Source of the DNA: Massilia sp. YIM B02769
GTDB taxonomy: Bacteria > Pseudomonadota > Gammaproteobacteria > Burkholderiales > Burkholderiaceae_D
Length of the DNA stretch: 64,000 nucleotides
Assembly (NCBI RefSeq): GCF_030411995.1
Contig: NZ_JASNRC010000016.1
Location: 1 to 64,000, forward strand
Direction of reading: 5' to 3'
Positions 30,647-40,225 of the stretch are shown one piece after another (the first letter of the stretch is position 1; each line of letters begins with the position of its first letter). The translations under genes were made by a program, and so were the position numbers. The notes below the pieces were generated by a model. That model made no database searches. It saw only the letters and a list, made by a program, of their open reading frames with translations, and was not told the origin of the DNA.

Positions 30647-31915
30647 TCAGCGCAGCGGCGATGTGGCGACGTCCTTGTGCGGCACCGATTCGCCCAGTTC
30701 TCCTTCCCACTTGGCGACGACGGCGGTGGCGATGCCGTTGCCGATCACGTTGGTGCCCGAGCGCGCCATGTCGAGGAAGTGGTCGATGCCCAGCAGGAGC
30801 AGCAGGCCGGCTTCCGGGATGTTGAACTGGCCGAGGGTGGCGGCGATCACCACCAGCGAGGCGCGCGGCACGCCGGCGATGCCCTTCGAGGTGACCATCA
30901 GCACCAGCATCATCATGAGCTGGGTCGTCAGCGGCATCTCGATGCCGTAGGCCTGGGCGATGAAGACCGTGGCGAAGGTGCAGTACATCATCGAGCCGTC
31001 GAGGTTGAACGAATAACCGACCGGCAGCACGAAGGCGGCCAGGCGGTTCTTCACGCCGAAGCGCTCCAGGCCTTCCAGGGTTTTCGGGAAGGCCGCTTCC
31101 GACGAGGCGGTGGAGAAGGCCAGCAGGGTCGGGCCGCGCAGCTCGGCCACCAGGCGCAGCACGCGCTTGCCGAGGAACAGGCCGCCGATGGCCACCAGTG
31201 CCAGCAGCAGCAGGATGATCCCGAAGTAGAACTCGGCCATGAAGACGCCGTAGGTCTGGAGCACCGACAGGCCGCTCTTGGCGACGATGCCCGCCACCGC
31301 CGCGAACACGGCGATCGGCGCGAAGTTCATCACGTAGCTGGTCACCTTCAGCATGACGTGGGCGAGGCCGTCGATGGCCTCGATCATCGGGTTGGCGCGC
31401 GCGCCCACGGCGGCCGCGCCGATGCCGAAGAACACCGAGAACACGACGATCTGCAGGATTTCGTTCTTGGCCATGCCGTCGGCGATCGAGACCGGCACCA
31501 GGTGGCTGATGAAGTCCTTCAGGGTCAGGCCGGTGGCGGTAACGCCGGAGTCGGTGCCGATGGCCGGCAGGTGGCCCGACAGCGCCATCGCGTCGCCCGG
31601 ACGGAACAGGTTCACCAGGATCAGGCCCAGCGACAGCGACAGGATGGACGCGATGATGAACCAGCCCAGCGCCTTGGCGCCGATGCGGCCGACTTCCTTG
31701 GCGTCGCCCATCTTGGCGATGCCGACCACCAGGGTCGCGAAGACCAGCGGCGCGATGATCATCTTGATCAAGCGCAGGAACAGGGTCGTCACCAGCGACA
31801 TGGCGTCGGCGAAGCCTTGCGGATTGGCCGTGCTGACGTTGACGAAGTAGCCGACGATGATCCCGAGCACGAGGGCGATCAGGATATAAGTAGTGAGACG
31901 GTTTCGATTGTTCAT
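30647..31915 (-). CDS. Dicarboxylate/amino acid:cation symporter (DAACS family)
   Basis: A 422-residue membrane protein with eight helices and two re-entrant loops. The serine-rich loop is STASSEAAFPKTLEGLERFG, the cation site NLDGSMMYCTFATVF, and the substrate helix DMARSGTNVIGNGIAT. Members (DctA, GltP, GltT) import C4-dicarboxylates, glutamate or aspartate with Na+ or H+. The nearby asparaginase would generate periplasmic aspartate, which suits aspartate/glutamate import; this is inference. A clear terminator follows. Confidence 0.93.
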   Translation of the reverse strand: MNNRNRLTTYILIALVLGIIVGYFVNVSTANPQGFADAMSLVTTLFLRLIKMIIAPLVFATLVVGIAKMGDAKEVGRIGAKALGWFIIASILSLSLGLILVNLFRPGDAMALSGHLPAIGTDSGVTATGLTLKDFISHLVPVSIADGMAKNEILQIVVFSVFFGIGAAAVGARANPMIEAIDGLAHVMLKVTSYVMNFAPIAVFAAVAGIVAKSGLSVLQTYGVFMAEFYFGIILLLLALVAIGGLFLGKRVLRLVAELRGPTLLAFSTASSEAAFPKTLEGLERFGVKNRLAAFVLPVGYSFNLDGSMMYCTFATVFIAQAYGIEMPLTTQLMMMLVLMVTSKGIAGVPRASLVVIAATLGQFNIPEAGLLLLLGIDHFLDMARSGTNVIGNGIATAVVAKWEGELGESVPHKDVATSPLR

Positions 31916-32308
31916 GTGCTTCCTGTGGTCGGCCTGCGTTCTATCCCGCTTGCGCCGGAATTCGTGGTCCTGGCGCCGGCGAGGCGGGGCAAAATGGGGT
32001 GGTTCTGCGTGCGAACGGAATGCGTTCTGAGTATCTTGGCAAGTTCCGCAGTATCCTAGGCACTGTTAGTGCTGTCAAGCACGCCCAGGAGCTTGAATCT
32101 ACTGTCGTAAACATGTTCGAAATCGAGAAAGGCAGCATGCCTTCCGCACTCGCCCGAGATAATTGGCGAAGTGCTGGACATGTTGACGGGCCAGGCCCTA
32201 CCGGCTTGGTCCTGGTAATGACCCACAAAATGGACTTCGCGCAAAGTGACCAACCGGATTGTCTGTGCAGGTGTCTGATCGCCTGATGGGCGCCCTCACT
32301 GGACCTGG
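31916..32308. other. Unassigned 393-base stretch, AT-richer than its surroundings
   Basis: This gap precedes the symporter start and so should contain its promoter. It has open frames on both strands: GTG 31999 to 32286 on plus (95 codons) and 32056-32253 on minus (65 codons). Neither has a clear SD, a recognisable motif or the strong GC third-position bias of local genes. It may hold a decayed or foreign small gene, or only regulatory sequence. Confidence 0.4.
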
Positions 32309-32497
32309 CTAAGGCAGCTGGCCTTGTTCAAATTCCGCAAGCATCGTATCCAGCCCAGTCATTACCTCTTCCGATGTATAAAATTCCCCACTTTCCAGCG
32401 CCTCGGTAAAGCCAGCTTGTCCCCGCGCGATAAACGCTTTCTGCGCTTCCGAAGGTGCTTCGGATCCCGGCTCCTGTGACATCGGCAAATCGTCCAT
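32309..32497 (-). CDS. Small acidic protein resembling addiction-module antitoxins
   Basis: A 62-residue acidic protein (MDDLPMSQEPGSEAPSEAQK...). Its C-terminal part, ALESGEFYTSEEVMTGLDTM, resembles the helix-turn region of ParD/YafN-like antitoxins encoded before RelE/ParE toxins. The start at 32497 is chosen because AGGAG lies 6 bases upstream; ATG 32503 would sit directly on the SD. I see no RelE/ParE-like frame downstream, so if it is an antitoxin it is an orphan. The function is uncertain. Confidence 0.55.
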   Translation of the reverse strand: MDDLPMSQEPGSEAPSEAQKAFIARGQAGFTEALESGEFYTSEEVMTGLDTMLAEFEQGQLP

Positions 32498-32603
32498 GCT
32501 CATCTCCTTTCTTCATTTGGCCTTCAATCTACCCGAAAGTTCAGGCGCGCTCCACCACTCGCTATACAGGTAAAATACCGCCGTCCGCATTCCGAGAGCC
32601 GCC

Positions 32604-33659
32604 ATGTCCACCTTCGACACCCCGCAATCCATCACCATCACCCGCCCCGACGACTGGCACCTGCACCTGCGCGACGGCGCGGCGCTGGCCAGCGTGCTGC
32701 CGCATACCGCGCGCCAGTTCGCGCGTGCGATCGTGATGCCGAACCTGAAGCCGCCGGTCACCACCGCCGCCGACGCGGCAGCCTACCGCGACCGCATCCT
32801 GGCCGCGCTGCCCGAAGGTGTACGGTTCGAGCCGCTGATGACGCTCTACCTGACCGACAACACCGACCCGGACGAGATCCGCCGCGCCCAGGACACCGGG
32901 TTCATCCACGCGGTGAAGCTCTACCCGGCAGGCGCCACCACGAATTCGGCCGCCGGCGTCACCGACCTGAAGAAGTGCTACAAGACCCTGGACGTGATGC
33001 AGGAAGTCGGCATGCCGCTACTGGTGCATGGCGAAGTAACCGACCATGACATCGACCTGTTCGACCGCGAAGCCGTGTTTATCGAGCGCGTGATGCGTCC
33101 GCTGCGCCGCGACCTGCCGGCCCTGAACATCGTCTTCGAGCACATCACCACCAAGGACGCGGCCCAGTACGTGGCCGAGGCCGAAGGCCCGATCGCGGCA
33201 ACCATCACCGCCCACCACCTGCTGTACAACCGCAACGAGATCTTCCGCGGCGGTATCCGTCCTCACTATTACTGCCTGCCGGTGCTCAAGCGCGAGGAAC
33301 ACCGCCTGGCGCTGGTGACCGCCGCCACCAGCGGCGACGAGCGCTTCTTCCTCGGCACCGACTCGGCGCCGCACGCCATCGGCGCCAAGGAGTCGAGCTG
33401 CGGCTGCGCCGGCTGCTACACCGCGCTGCACGCGATGGAGCTGTACACGCAAGCCTTTGCCGACGCCGGCGCGCTCGACAAGCTGGAAGCGTTCGCCAGC
33501 TTCAACGGCCCGGCCTTCTACGGCCTGCCGCGCAACGAAGGCACGATCACCCTGGTGCGCGAGAACTGGACCATTCCGAACACGGTGGCAATGGGCGACG
33601 ACCGCCTGGTGCCGCTGAACGCCGGCGAGGACATCGGCTGGAAGATGGTCCAGGCTTGA
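32604..33659 (+). CDS. pyrC: Dihydroorotase
   Basis: A 351-residue class II dihydroorotase. Metal ligands are DDWHLHLRDG, the carbamylated Lys in HAVKLYPAGATTNS, VHGEV and FEHITT, with the active-site Asp in LGTDSAPH. It closes N-carbamoyl-aspartate to dihydroorotate in pyrimidine synthesis. Its stop overlaps the region just before the DUF3025 gene, which starts 3 bases after it, so the two are probably one transcript. Confidence 0.97.
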   Translation: MSTFDTPQSITITRPDDWHLHLRDGAALASVLPHTARQFARAIVMPNLKPPVTTAADAAAYRDRILAALPEGVRFEPLMTLYLTDNTDPDEIRRAQDTGFIHAVKLYPAGATTNSAAGVTDLKKCYKTLDVMQEVGMPLLVHGEVTDHDIDLFDREAVFIERVMRPLRRDLPALNIVFEHITTKDAAQYVAEAEGPIAATITAHHLLYNRNEIFRGGIRPHYYCLPVLKREEHRLALVTAATSGDERFFLGTDSAPHAIGAKESSCGCAGCYTALHAMELYTQAFADAGALDKLEAFASFNGPAFYGLPRNEGTITLVRENWTIPNTVAMGDDRLVPLNAGEDIGWKMVQA

Positions 33660-33661
33660 GC

Positions 33662-34456
33662 ATGCTGGCGCAGATCGACTGGTCCCGCCCCTGGTACGAC
33701 AGCGTCCGCCCCGCCTTCGAACGCCTCGGCGTCGAGGGCGACGATTTTGTCGCTGCCTTCAACCGCAACGCGGCCAGCCTCGCCCTGCGCAACCACCGCG
33801 ATTTGCCGCTCACCTTCGTGCCGCAGGAATCGCTGCCCGAAGGGACGGCCTATGAGGAATTCATCAGCGCCACCGGCGGCGTGCCCACGCGCGACAACCT
33901 GCACGACTTCTTCAATGGCCTGGTGTGGCAGACCTTCCCCCTCATCAAGCGCCAGCTGAACGCCTTGCAGGCCGCGCAGATCGCGGCGGCCGGCGGGGTG
34001 GGGCAGTCGCGCGGGCCGGCGCGCGATGCCGCCACCATCTTCGACGAGAACGCGGCCCTGCTGGTGGTGCGTTTTTCAAACGAGGGGCGGGCGCTGGTTG
34101 ACGAACTGCGTGCCCACTGCTGGGATGCGGCGCTGTTCGAGAAGCGCGCCATGTTCGGGCGCGATGCCCAGGTCTGGCTGTTCGGCCACGCGCTGATGGA
34201 AAAGCTGGTGGCGCCACGCAAGGCGATCACCGCGCATACGCGCGTGCTGTTCGCCGGCGACGACTATTTCGATTTACAAGCGGATGCGCAACGCGCCTGG
34301 ATCGACGCCCGCGTGGCGGCCGAGCTGGCGAGCGAACCGCTGGCCACGTCAAGCTTCACGCCGCTGCCGGTGCTCGGCGTGCCGGGCTGGTGGCCGGAGC
34401 AGGACGCCGCCTTCTATGCCGATACCGGCGTGTTCCGCCCGAAAAGGAGAGCCTGA
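33662..34456 (+). CDS. DUF3025 protein
   Basis: A 264-residue soluble protein matching the DUF3025 pattern: LPLTFVPQESLPEGTAYEEFI, VPTRDNLHDFFNGLVWQTFP, RNxA-type FDENAALLV, and VLGVPGWWPEQDAAFYADTGVFRP near the C-terminus. Its function is unknown. It directly follows pyrC and abuts the next gene. The start at 33662 is the first ATG after the pyrC stop. Confidence 0.88.
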   Translation: MLAQIDWSRPWYDSVRPAFERLGVEGDDFVAAFNRNAASLALRNHRDLPLTFVPQESLPEGTAYEEFISATGGVPTRDNLHDFFNGLVWQTFPLIKRQLNALQAAQIAAAGGVGQSRGPARDAATIFDENAALLVVRFSNEGRALVDELRAHCWDAALFEKRAMFGRDAQVWLFGHALMEKLVAPRKAITAHTRVLFAGDDYFDLQADAQRAWIDARVAAELASEPLATSSFTPLPVLGVPGWWPEQDAAFYADTGVFRPKRRA

Positions 34457-35449
<993 letters not shown>

Positions 35450-35544
35450 TCCGGCAACGCCGGGCGGCGTATGCATGTTGACAAGCGGTGCGGCGCATCG
35501 AATACTGGGTTGTTCATCGATGTGTTCCTGACCCGGAGTTCAAC

Positions 35545-35886
35545 ATGCATACCCTTCGCGCCGCCATCCTCGCCGCCTGCCTGCTGCCGCTGGCGGCCCA
35601 TGCCGAACCCGTTCCCGTCCCTGCCGATAAGCTGGCCTATGTCGGCGACTGGCAGGGCAAGGACATGCGCATCCAGATGGGCAAGGACGGCAAGGTCAAG
35701 TACAAGCGCGACCGGCCGGGCAAGCAGCTGGATCTCAGCGTCGACCTGCAGGGCTTCCATGGCGATAATTTCGACGTCGGCGCGGCTTTCGTGCGCTCGA
35801 CTTTCGTGGTCAGCAAGCCGCCGCACCGCGAGGGTGACAAGTGGAAGATGACGGTGGATGGGGTGGAGTTGACGCGGGTGGATTGA
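35545..35886 (+). CDS. Small secreted protein of unknown function
   Basis: A 113-residue protein with cleavable signal MHTLRAAILAACLLPLAAHA. The mature part (PVPADKLAYVGDWQGKDMRIQMGKDGKVKYKR...) looks like a small beta-rich periplasmic domain with two similar halves of short strands. No family is recognised. It begins 95 bases after the oxidoreductase. The start at 35545 gives a normal signal peptide. Confidence 0.75.
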   Translation: MHTLRAAILAACLLPLAAHAEPVPVPADKLAYVGDWQGKDMRIQMGKDGKVKYKRDRPGKQLDLSVDLQGFHGDNFDVGAAFVRSTFVVSKPPHREGDKWKMTVDGVELTRVD

Positions 35887-35916
35887 GGGCGGCGATGGTT
35901 TTCGGCGTTCGCGGGT

Positions 35917-35987
35917 GGTGGGTTCGAGCCGCACGCGGACCGACCCACCCTACCATCCCAGGCGTAGGGCGGGTTCTCGAACCCACC
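35917..35987. repeat. GGTGGGTTCGAG-type hairpin repeat
   Basis: GGTGGGTTCGAGCC at 35917 and GACCCACCCTAC at 35942-35953 form one hairpin with a diverged centre. GTAGGGCGGGTTCTCGAACC (35964 onward) is the second, inverted arm. It belongs to the family seen at 148 and 58574 and lies between convergent genes. Confidence 0.8.
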
Positions 35988-36009
35988 AGTACAAGGCTGG
36001 ATCAGGGAT

Positions 36010-36762
36010 TCAGCCGCGTTTCCCACCAGTCGCCGCATCCAGCCGCTTGAACAAACCCTGATGCAACCCGCGCGTGTACTTGGTCATGTGCTTGCGCGCG
36101 TGTGCGATCTCCTTCAGTTCGCGCTCGGCCAGGTCGCCCTTGTCATTCTCCAGCGCCCATAAGGCCAGCTCCACGCGCCCCTCGATCCCGCCGAACTTCT
36201 GCACCGCCGTCTCGAACTGCGCGCCCGCTTCCTCCTGCCGCCCGCAGCCGGCATACGCGCGGCCCAGCGCCAGCGCCATTTCTTCAGGACGGAAGCCCGG
36301 CTGCTTGGCCTGCAAGGGCGCCAGCAGCGCCAGCGCCGCTTCCGGCTGCCGGTTCGCCAGCTTCGCCCGCGCGGCGCCGAAAATCACTTCCGGGTCGGCG
36401 GCGAAGGGCCCCTGCAAACAGGCGTCGTACTGCGCCACCGCTTCCGCGCTCTGGCCGTTGTCGAGCAGGGCGCCGGCCAGGCGCATCTGGTTGTAGGCGG
36501 TCGGGGTCAGGTCGAAGTCGTTCTGCGCTTCGCGCACTTCGCGGCCGGGGTCGAGGGTGCGTCCGAGCGCGCGGCCGGCCAGGCGCGCCTGGCGCTCGAT
36601 CTGCGAGTGCGGCAGGAAGACCGCCGCGAAGTAGACCAGGCTGCCCAGCAGCGGGAAGGAAAAGAGAATCAGCAGCCAATACATCTGGCGCCCGGTGCGC
36701 ACCGCGTGGACCGCGAAGAAGAGCGCAACGAGGATGTGAAGTCCGAGTCCGAGAAAGGGCAT
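36010..36762 (-). CDS. Membrane-anchored tetratricopeptide (TPR-like) protein
   Basis: A 250-residue protein. Two N-terminal membrane helices (MPFLGLGLHILVALFFAVHA and YWLLILFSFPLLGSLVYFAAVF) have the PLD-nuclease N-terminal look. A cytoplasmic helical repeat region follows, with TPR-like units such as NQMRLAGALLDNGQSAEAVAQYDACL and ARAKLANRQPEAALALLAPL. It probably scaffolds other proteins at the inner membrane. The start at 36762 is supported by CAGGAC upstream. Confidence 0.82.
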   Translation of the reverse strand: MPFLGLGLHILVALFFAVHAVRTGRQMYWLLILFSFPLLGSLVYFAAVFLPHSQIERQARLAGRALGRTLDPGREVREAQNDFDLTPTAYNQMRLAGALLDNGQSAEAVAQYDACLQGPFAADPEVIFGAARAKLANRQPEAALALLAPLQAKQPGFRPEEMALALGRAYAGCGRQEEAGAQFETAVQKFGGIEGRVELALWALENDKGDLAERELKEIAHARKHMTKYTRGLHQGLFKRLDAATGGKRG

Positions 36763-36889
36763 GGCCGAGTCCTGTTTGTTGTTATCGGTGGGAGCGCGCC
36801 ACGCAGGCGTATTGCTCCGGACGCAACGATATCTCCAAACAGGGGCCAAATGTCTATCGAATTGTCACACCATGGCACAAATAAAAGCC

Positions 36890-37015
36890 GGGGTCAGGTC
36901 TGACATTCGGACACGAACTCTGCATTATCGGACTTGCGCGAGCAGGTTGCCGACCAATCCGGATGCGATTTCGCGTCTACCGCTGAGGCCGTGTCCGAAT
37001 GTCAGACCTGACCCC
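36890..37015. repeat. REP doublet (REPIN-like)
   Basis: A perfect 26-base inverted repeat at 36890-36915 and 36990-37015 begins GGGGTCAGGTCTGACATTCG and is separated by 74 bases. GGGGTCAGGTCTGA resembles REP palindromes mobilised by REP-associated tyrosine transposases. No such transposase is in the window. It lies between the start of the TPR gene and the end of recG. Confidence 0.82.
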
Positions 37016-37030
37016 CGCTTGGGTTTCAGA

Positions 37031-39091
37031 TCACACCTTCAGGAATTCCTCGCGTCCGCCCAGCCAGCGCGCCAGGTGGGCATCGACGATGGCCACGTTC
37101 TGCGGCGTCTCGTTCTCCAGCAGGCTCGCCGCCACGTCGCGCGCCTCTTCCACCAGCCACTGGTCGGTTTCCAGGTCGGCAAAGCGCAGCATGGCCTGGC
37201 CCGACTGGCGCGCGCCCAGAAACTCGCCCGGGCCGCGGATTTCCAGGTCGCGCCGCGCGATCTCGAAGCCGTCGGTGGTTTCGCGCATCGTCATCAGGCG
37301 CTGTTTGGCCACCTGGCCCAGCGGGCTTTGGTACAGCAGCAGGCAGACGCTGGCCGCCGAGCCGCGGCCGACACGCCCGCGCAGCTGGTGCAGCTGCGAC
37401 AAACCGAAACGCTCGGCGTGCTCGATCACCATCAGCGAGGCATTCGGCACGTCGACGCCGACCTCGATCACGGTGGTCGCCACCAGCACGTGGATCTCGC
37501 CGGCGGAAAAGGCGTCCATGATCACCTGCTTCTCGGCCGGCTTCAGGCGCCCGTGCACCAGGCCCACCTGCAAGTCGGGCAGGGCTTCGGCCAGGGTCTC
37601 GTAGGTTTCGGTGGCCGTCTGCAGCTGCAGGGCTTCGGATTCCTCGATCAGCGGGCACACCCAGTAGGCCTGGCGCCCTTCCAGCGCGGCCGCATGCACG
37701 CGTTCGATCACTTCGTCGCGCCGGTTCTGGTCGATGGCGCGCGTGACGATCGGCGTGCGGCCCGGCGGCAGCTCGTCGATCACCGACACTTCCAGGTCGG
37801 CGTAGTAGGTCATGGCCAGGGTGCGCGGGATCGGCGTGGCCGACATCATCAATTGGTGCGGCACCAGTCCGTCGCTACCCTTGTTGCGCAAGGTCAGGCG
37901 CTGGCCGACGCCGAAGCGGTGCTGCTCGTCGACCAGCACCAGCCCAAGCCGCGCGAACTGCACGGTGTCCTGGATCAGGGCGTGGGTGCCGATTACGAGG
38001 TGCGCCTCGCCGGTTTCCGCCATCTCGCTGGCGGCGGCCTTTTCCTTCTTCTTCAGGCTGCCGGTGAGCCAGGCCACCTTCACGCCGAGCGGCTCCATCC
38101 AGGCGGCGATCTTGCGGAAGTGCTGCTCGGCCAGGATCTCGGTCGGCGCCATCAGGGCGGCCTGGTAGCCCGAGTCGATGGCCTGGGCGGCGGCCAGCGC
38201 CGCCACCACGGTCTTGCCGCTGCCGACGTCGCCCTGCAGCAGGCGCTGCATCGGATAGCCCTCGCGCAAATCGGCGCTGATTTCCTTCACCACGCGCGCC
38301 TGGGCCTTGGTCAGCTTGAAAGGCAGGGTCTGGAGGAAGGCTTCGGACAGGCTGCCCACCGTGCGCAGCGTCGGCGCGCCCTTGTCGCGGCGTGCGCGCT
38401 GGGCCCGTTTCAGCGAGAGCTGCTGGGCCAGCAGTTCGTCGAACTTCATGCGCGTCCAGGCCGGGTGCGACTTGTCCATCAGCGCGTATTCGTCGGCATC
38501 CTTCGGCGGGTAGTGCAGCAGCTTCACCGACGGCTCGAAGTCGCCCAGGCCGAGGTGGTGCCGCACCGCCGGCGGCACGGTATCGGTCCAGTCGACCCGC
38601 TTCATGGCGTCGCCGATCGCGCGCCGCAGGATCGGCTGCGACAGGCCTTCGCCCGACGGATACACCGGCGTGAGCGAAGTCGGCAGCGGCGCGCCTTCGT
38701 TGACGACCTTGTAAGTGGGATGGACCATCTCGGCGCCGAAGAAGCCGTGCTTGACCTCGGTGCGCGCACGCACGCGCACGCCTTCGGCCAACTGCTTGAC
38801 CTGGCTGCCGTAGAAATTCATGAAGCGCAGCAGGATGTCGCCGGATTCGTCGGCAATCGTCACCAGCAGCTGGCGCCGCGGCTTGAAGCTGATCTCGTTT
38901 TTCGTGACCACGCCCTCGATCTGCGACACATGGCCGCCGCGCAGGCAGGCCTCGCGTATCGACACGATCTTGGTCTCGTCCTCGTAGCGCATCGGCAGGT
39001 GCAGCACCAGGTCCATGTCGGTGCGCAGGCCGAGGCGGGCGAGCTTGCTTTCTGTGGTTTTCGGGGCGGAAGTGGGTTTTGGCGAAGGCAT
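37031..39091 (-). CDS. recG: ATP-dependent DNA helicase RecG
   Basis: A 686-residue helicase of normal family length. It has an N-terminal wedge/OB domain (about 45-190), then helicase motifs Walker A LLQGDVGSGKTVVA, DEQH box LVLVDEQHRFGV, SATPIPRTLAM and the motif VI region QLHQLRGRVGRG. It remodels stalled replication forks and Holliday junctions. ATG 39091 (MPSPKPTSAPKTTESKLARLG) gives the expected N-terminus. It diverges from queA with 97 bases between. Confidence 0.97.
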   Translation of the reverse strand: MPSPKPTSAPKTTESKLARLGLRTDMDLVLHLPMRYEDETKIVSIREACLRGGHVSQIEGVVTKNEISFKPRRQLLVTIADESGDILLRFMNFYGSQVKQLAEGVRVRARTEVKHGFFGAEMVHPTYKVVNEGAPLPTSLTPVYPSGEGLSQPILRRAIGDAMKRVDWTDTVPPAVRHHLGLGDFEPSVKLLHYPPKDADEYALMDKSHPAWTRMKFDELLAQQLSLKRAQRARRDKGAPTLRTVGSLSEAFLQTLPFKLTKAQARVVKEISADLREGYPMQRLLQGDVGSGKTVVAALAAAQAIDSGYQAALMAPTEILAEQHFRKIAAWMEPLGVKVAWLTGSLKKKEKAAASEMAETGEAHLVIGTHALIQDTVQFARLGLVLVDEQHRFGVGQRLTLRNKGSDGLVPHQLMMSATPIPRTLAMTYYADLEVSVIDELPPGRTPIVTRAIDQNRRDEVIERVHAAALEGRQAYWVCPLIEESEALQLQTATETYETLAEALPDLQVGLVHGRLKPAEKQVIMDAFSAGEIHVLVATTVIEVGVDVPNASLMVIEHAERFGLSQLHQLRGRVGRGSAASVCLLLYQSPLGQVAKQRLMTMRETTDGFEIARRDLEIRGPGEFLGARQSGQAMLRFADLETDQWLVEEARDVAASLLENETPQNVAIVDAHLARWLGGREEFLKV

Positions 39092-39188
39092 ATCTGCGGC
39101 ATTTTGGCGCGGGCTGACGTAAAATAGAGGGTTCGCCGCACGCGCTGCAGCCCGTATTGTAAAGCTGCCAGCCCCCATTTTCCCAGAA

Positions 39189-40220
39189 ATGAACAGAATG
39201 TACTCGCTTTCCGATTTCGATTTCGACTTGCCGCCCGAGCGCATCGCGCAACTGCCGCTGCCCGACCGTAGCGCGTCGCGCCTGCTGCAGCTCGATGGCG
39301 AGCAGATTACCGACCGCCATTTCGCCGACATCCTCGACCAGCTGCAAGCCGGCGACCTGCTGGTGATGAACAATACCCGCGTCCTGAAGGCGCGCTTCTT
39401 CGGCGTCAAGGAAACCGGCGGCCAGGTCGAGGTGCTGGTCGAGCGCGTCCTGGACAGCCGCACCGTGCTGGCCCAGGTGCGCGCTTCCAAGTCGCCGAAG
39501 CCCGGCAACCGCATCCGCCTGGCCGACGCCTTCGACGTCACCACCGGCGAGCGCGCCGGCGAATTCTTCACCCTCCATTTCGAGGGCGACGTGTTCGAGC
39601 TGATCGAGGCCCACGGCCGCCTGCCGCTGCCGCCCTACATCGAGCACAACGCCGACGAGTTCGACGAGCAGCGCTACCAGACCGTGTATTCGAAGGAACC
39701 GGGCGCCGTCGCCGCGCCGACCGCCGGCCTGCACTTCGACCAGCCGCTGCTCGACAGGCTGGCCGCCAAGGGCGTGAACATCGCCTACGTGACCCTGCAC
39801 GTGGGCGCCGGCACCTTCCAGCCGGTGCGGGTGGAAGACCTGTCCGCGCACCAGATGCATACCGAGTGGTACACCATCGGCCAGGAGACTGTGGATGCGG
39901 TGCGTGCAGCGAAGGCCGCCGGCCGTGACGTTGTCGCCGTCGGCACCACGTCGCTGCGCGCGTTGGAGTCGGCCTCGCAGAGCGGCGAACTGGTGGCCGG
40001 CAGCGCCGACACCGCGCTGTTCATCACGCCGGGCTACACCTTCAAGACGGTGACGCGCCTGATCACCAACTTCCACCTGCCGAAATCGACCCTGCTGATG
40101 CTGGTGTCGGCCTTTGCCGGCTACGCAGAAATCCGCAAGGCCTATGCGCACGCCATCGCCAACGAATACCGCTTCTTCAGCTACGGCGACGCCATGCTGC
40201 TGACCACTACTTCAAAATAA
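39189..40220 (+). CDS. queA: S-adenosylmethionine:tRNA ribosyltransferase-isomerase
   Basis: A 343-residue QueA: DFDFDLPPERIAQLPLPDRSASRLL, VMNNTRVLKARFFG, GAVAAPTAGLHFD and LITNFHLPKSTLLMLVSAFAG are hallmark stretches. It adds the epoxycyclopentanediol ring to preQ1-modified tRNA in queuosine synthesis. ATG 39198 (MYSLSDF) is an equally good start. tgt follows after 5 bases, so both are one operon. Confidence 0.97.
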   Translation: MNRMYSLSDFDFDLPPERIAQLPLPDRSASRLLQLDGEQITDRHFADILDQLQAGDLLVMNNTRVLKARFFGVKETGGQVEVLVERVLDSRTVLAQVRASKSPKPGNRIRLADAFDVTTGERAGEFFTLHFEGDVFELIEAHGRLPLPPYIEHNADEFDEQRYQTVYSKEPGAVAAPTAGLHFDQPLLDRLAAKGVNIAYVTLHVGAGTFQPVRVEDLSAHQMHTEWYTIGQETVDAVRAAKAAGRDVVAVGTTSLRALESASQSGELVAGSADTALFITPGYTFKTVTRLITNFHLPKSTLLMLVSAFAGYAEIRKAYAHAIANEYRFFSYGDAMLLTTTSK

Positions 40221-40225
40221 ACACG

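Noticed and set aside
31999..32286. 95-codon plus-strand gene
   Set aside because: GTG start without a clear SD, no motif, weak third-position GC bias and a competing minus-strand frame; kept only as an unassigned stretch.
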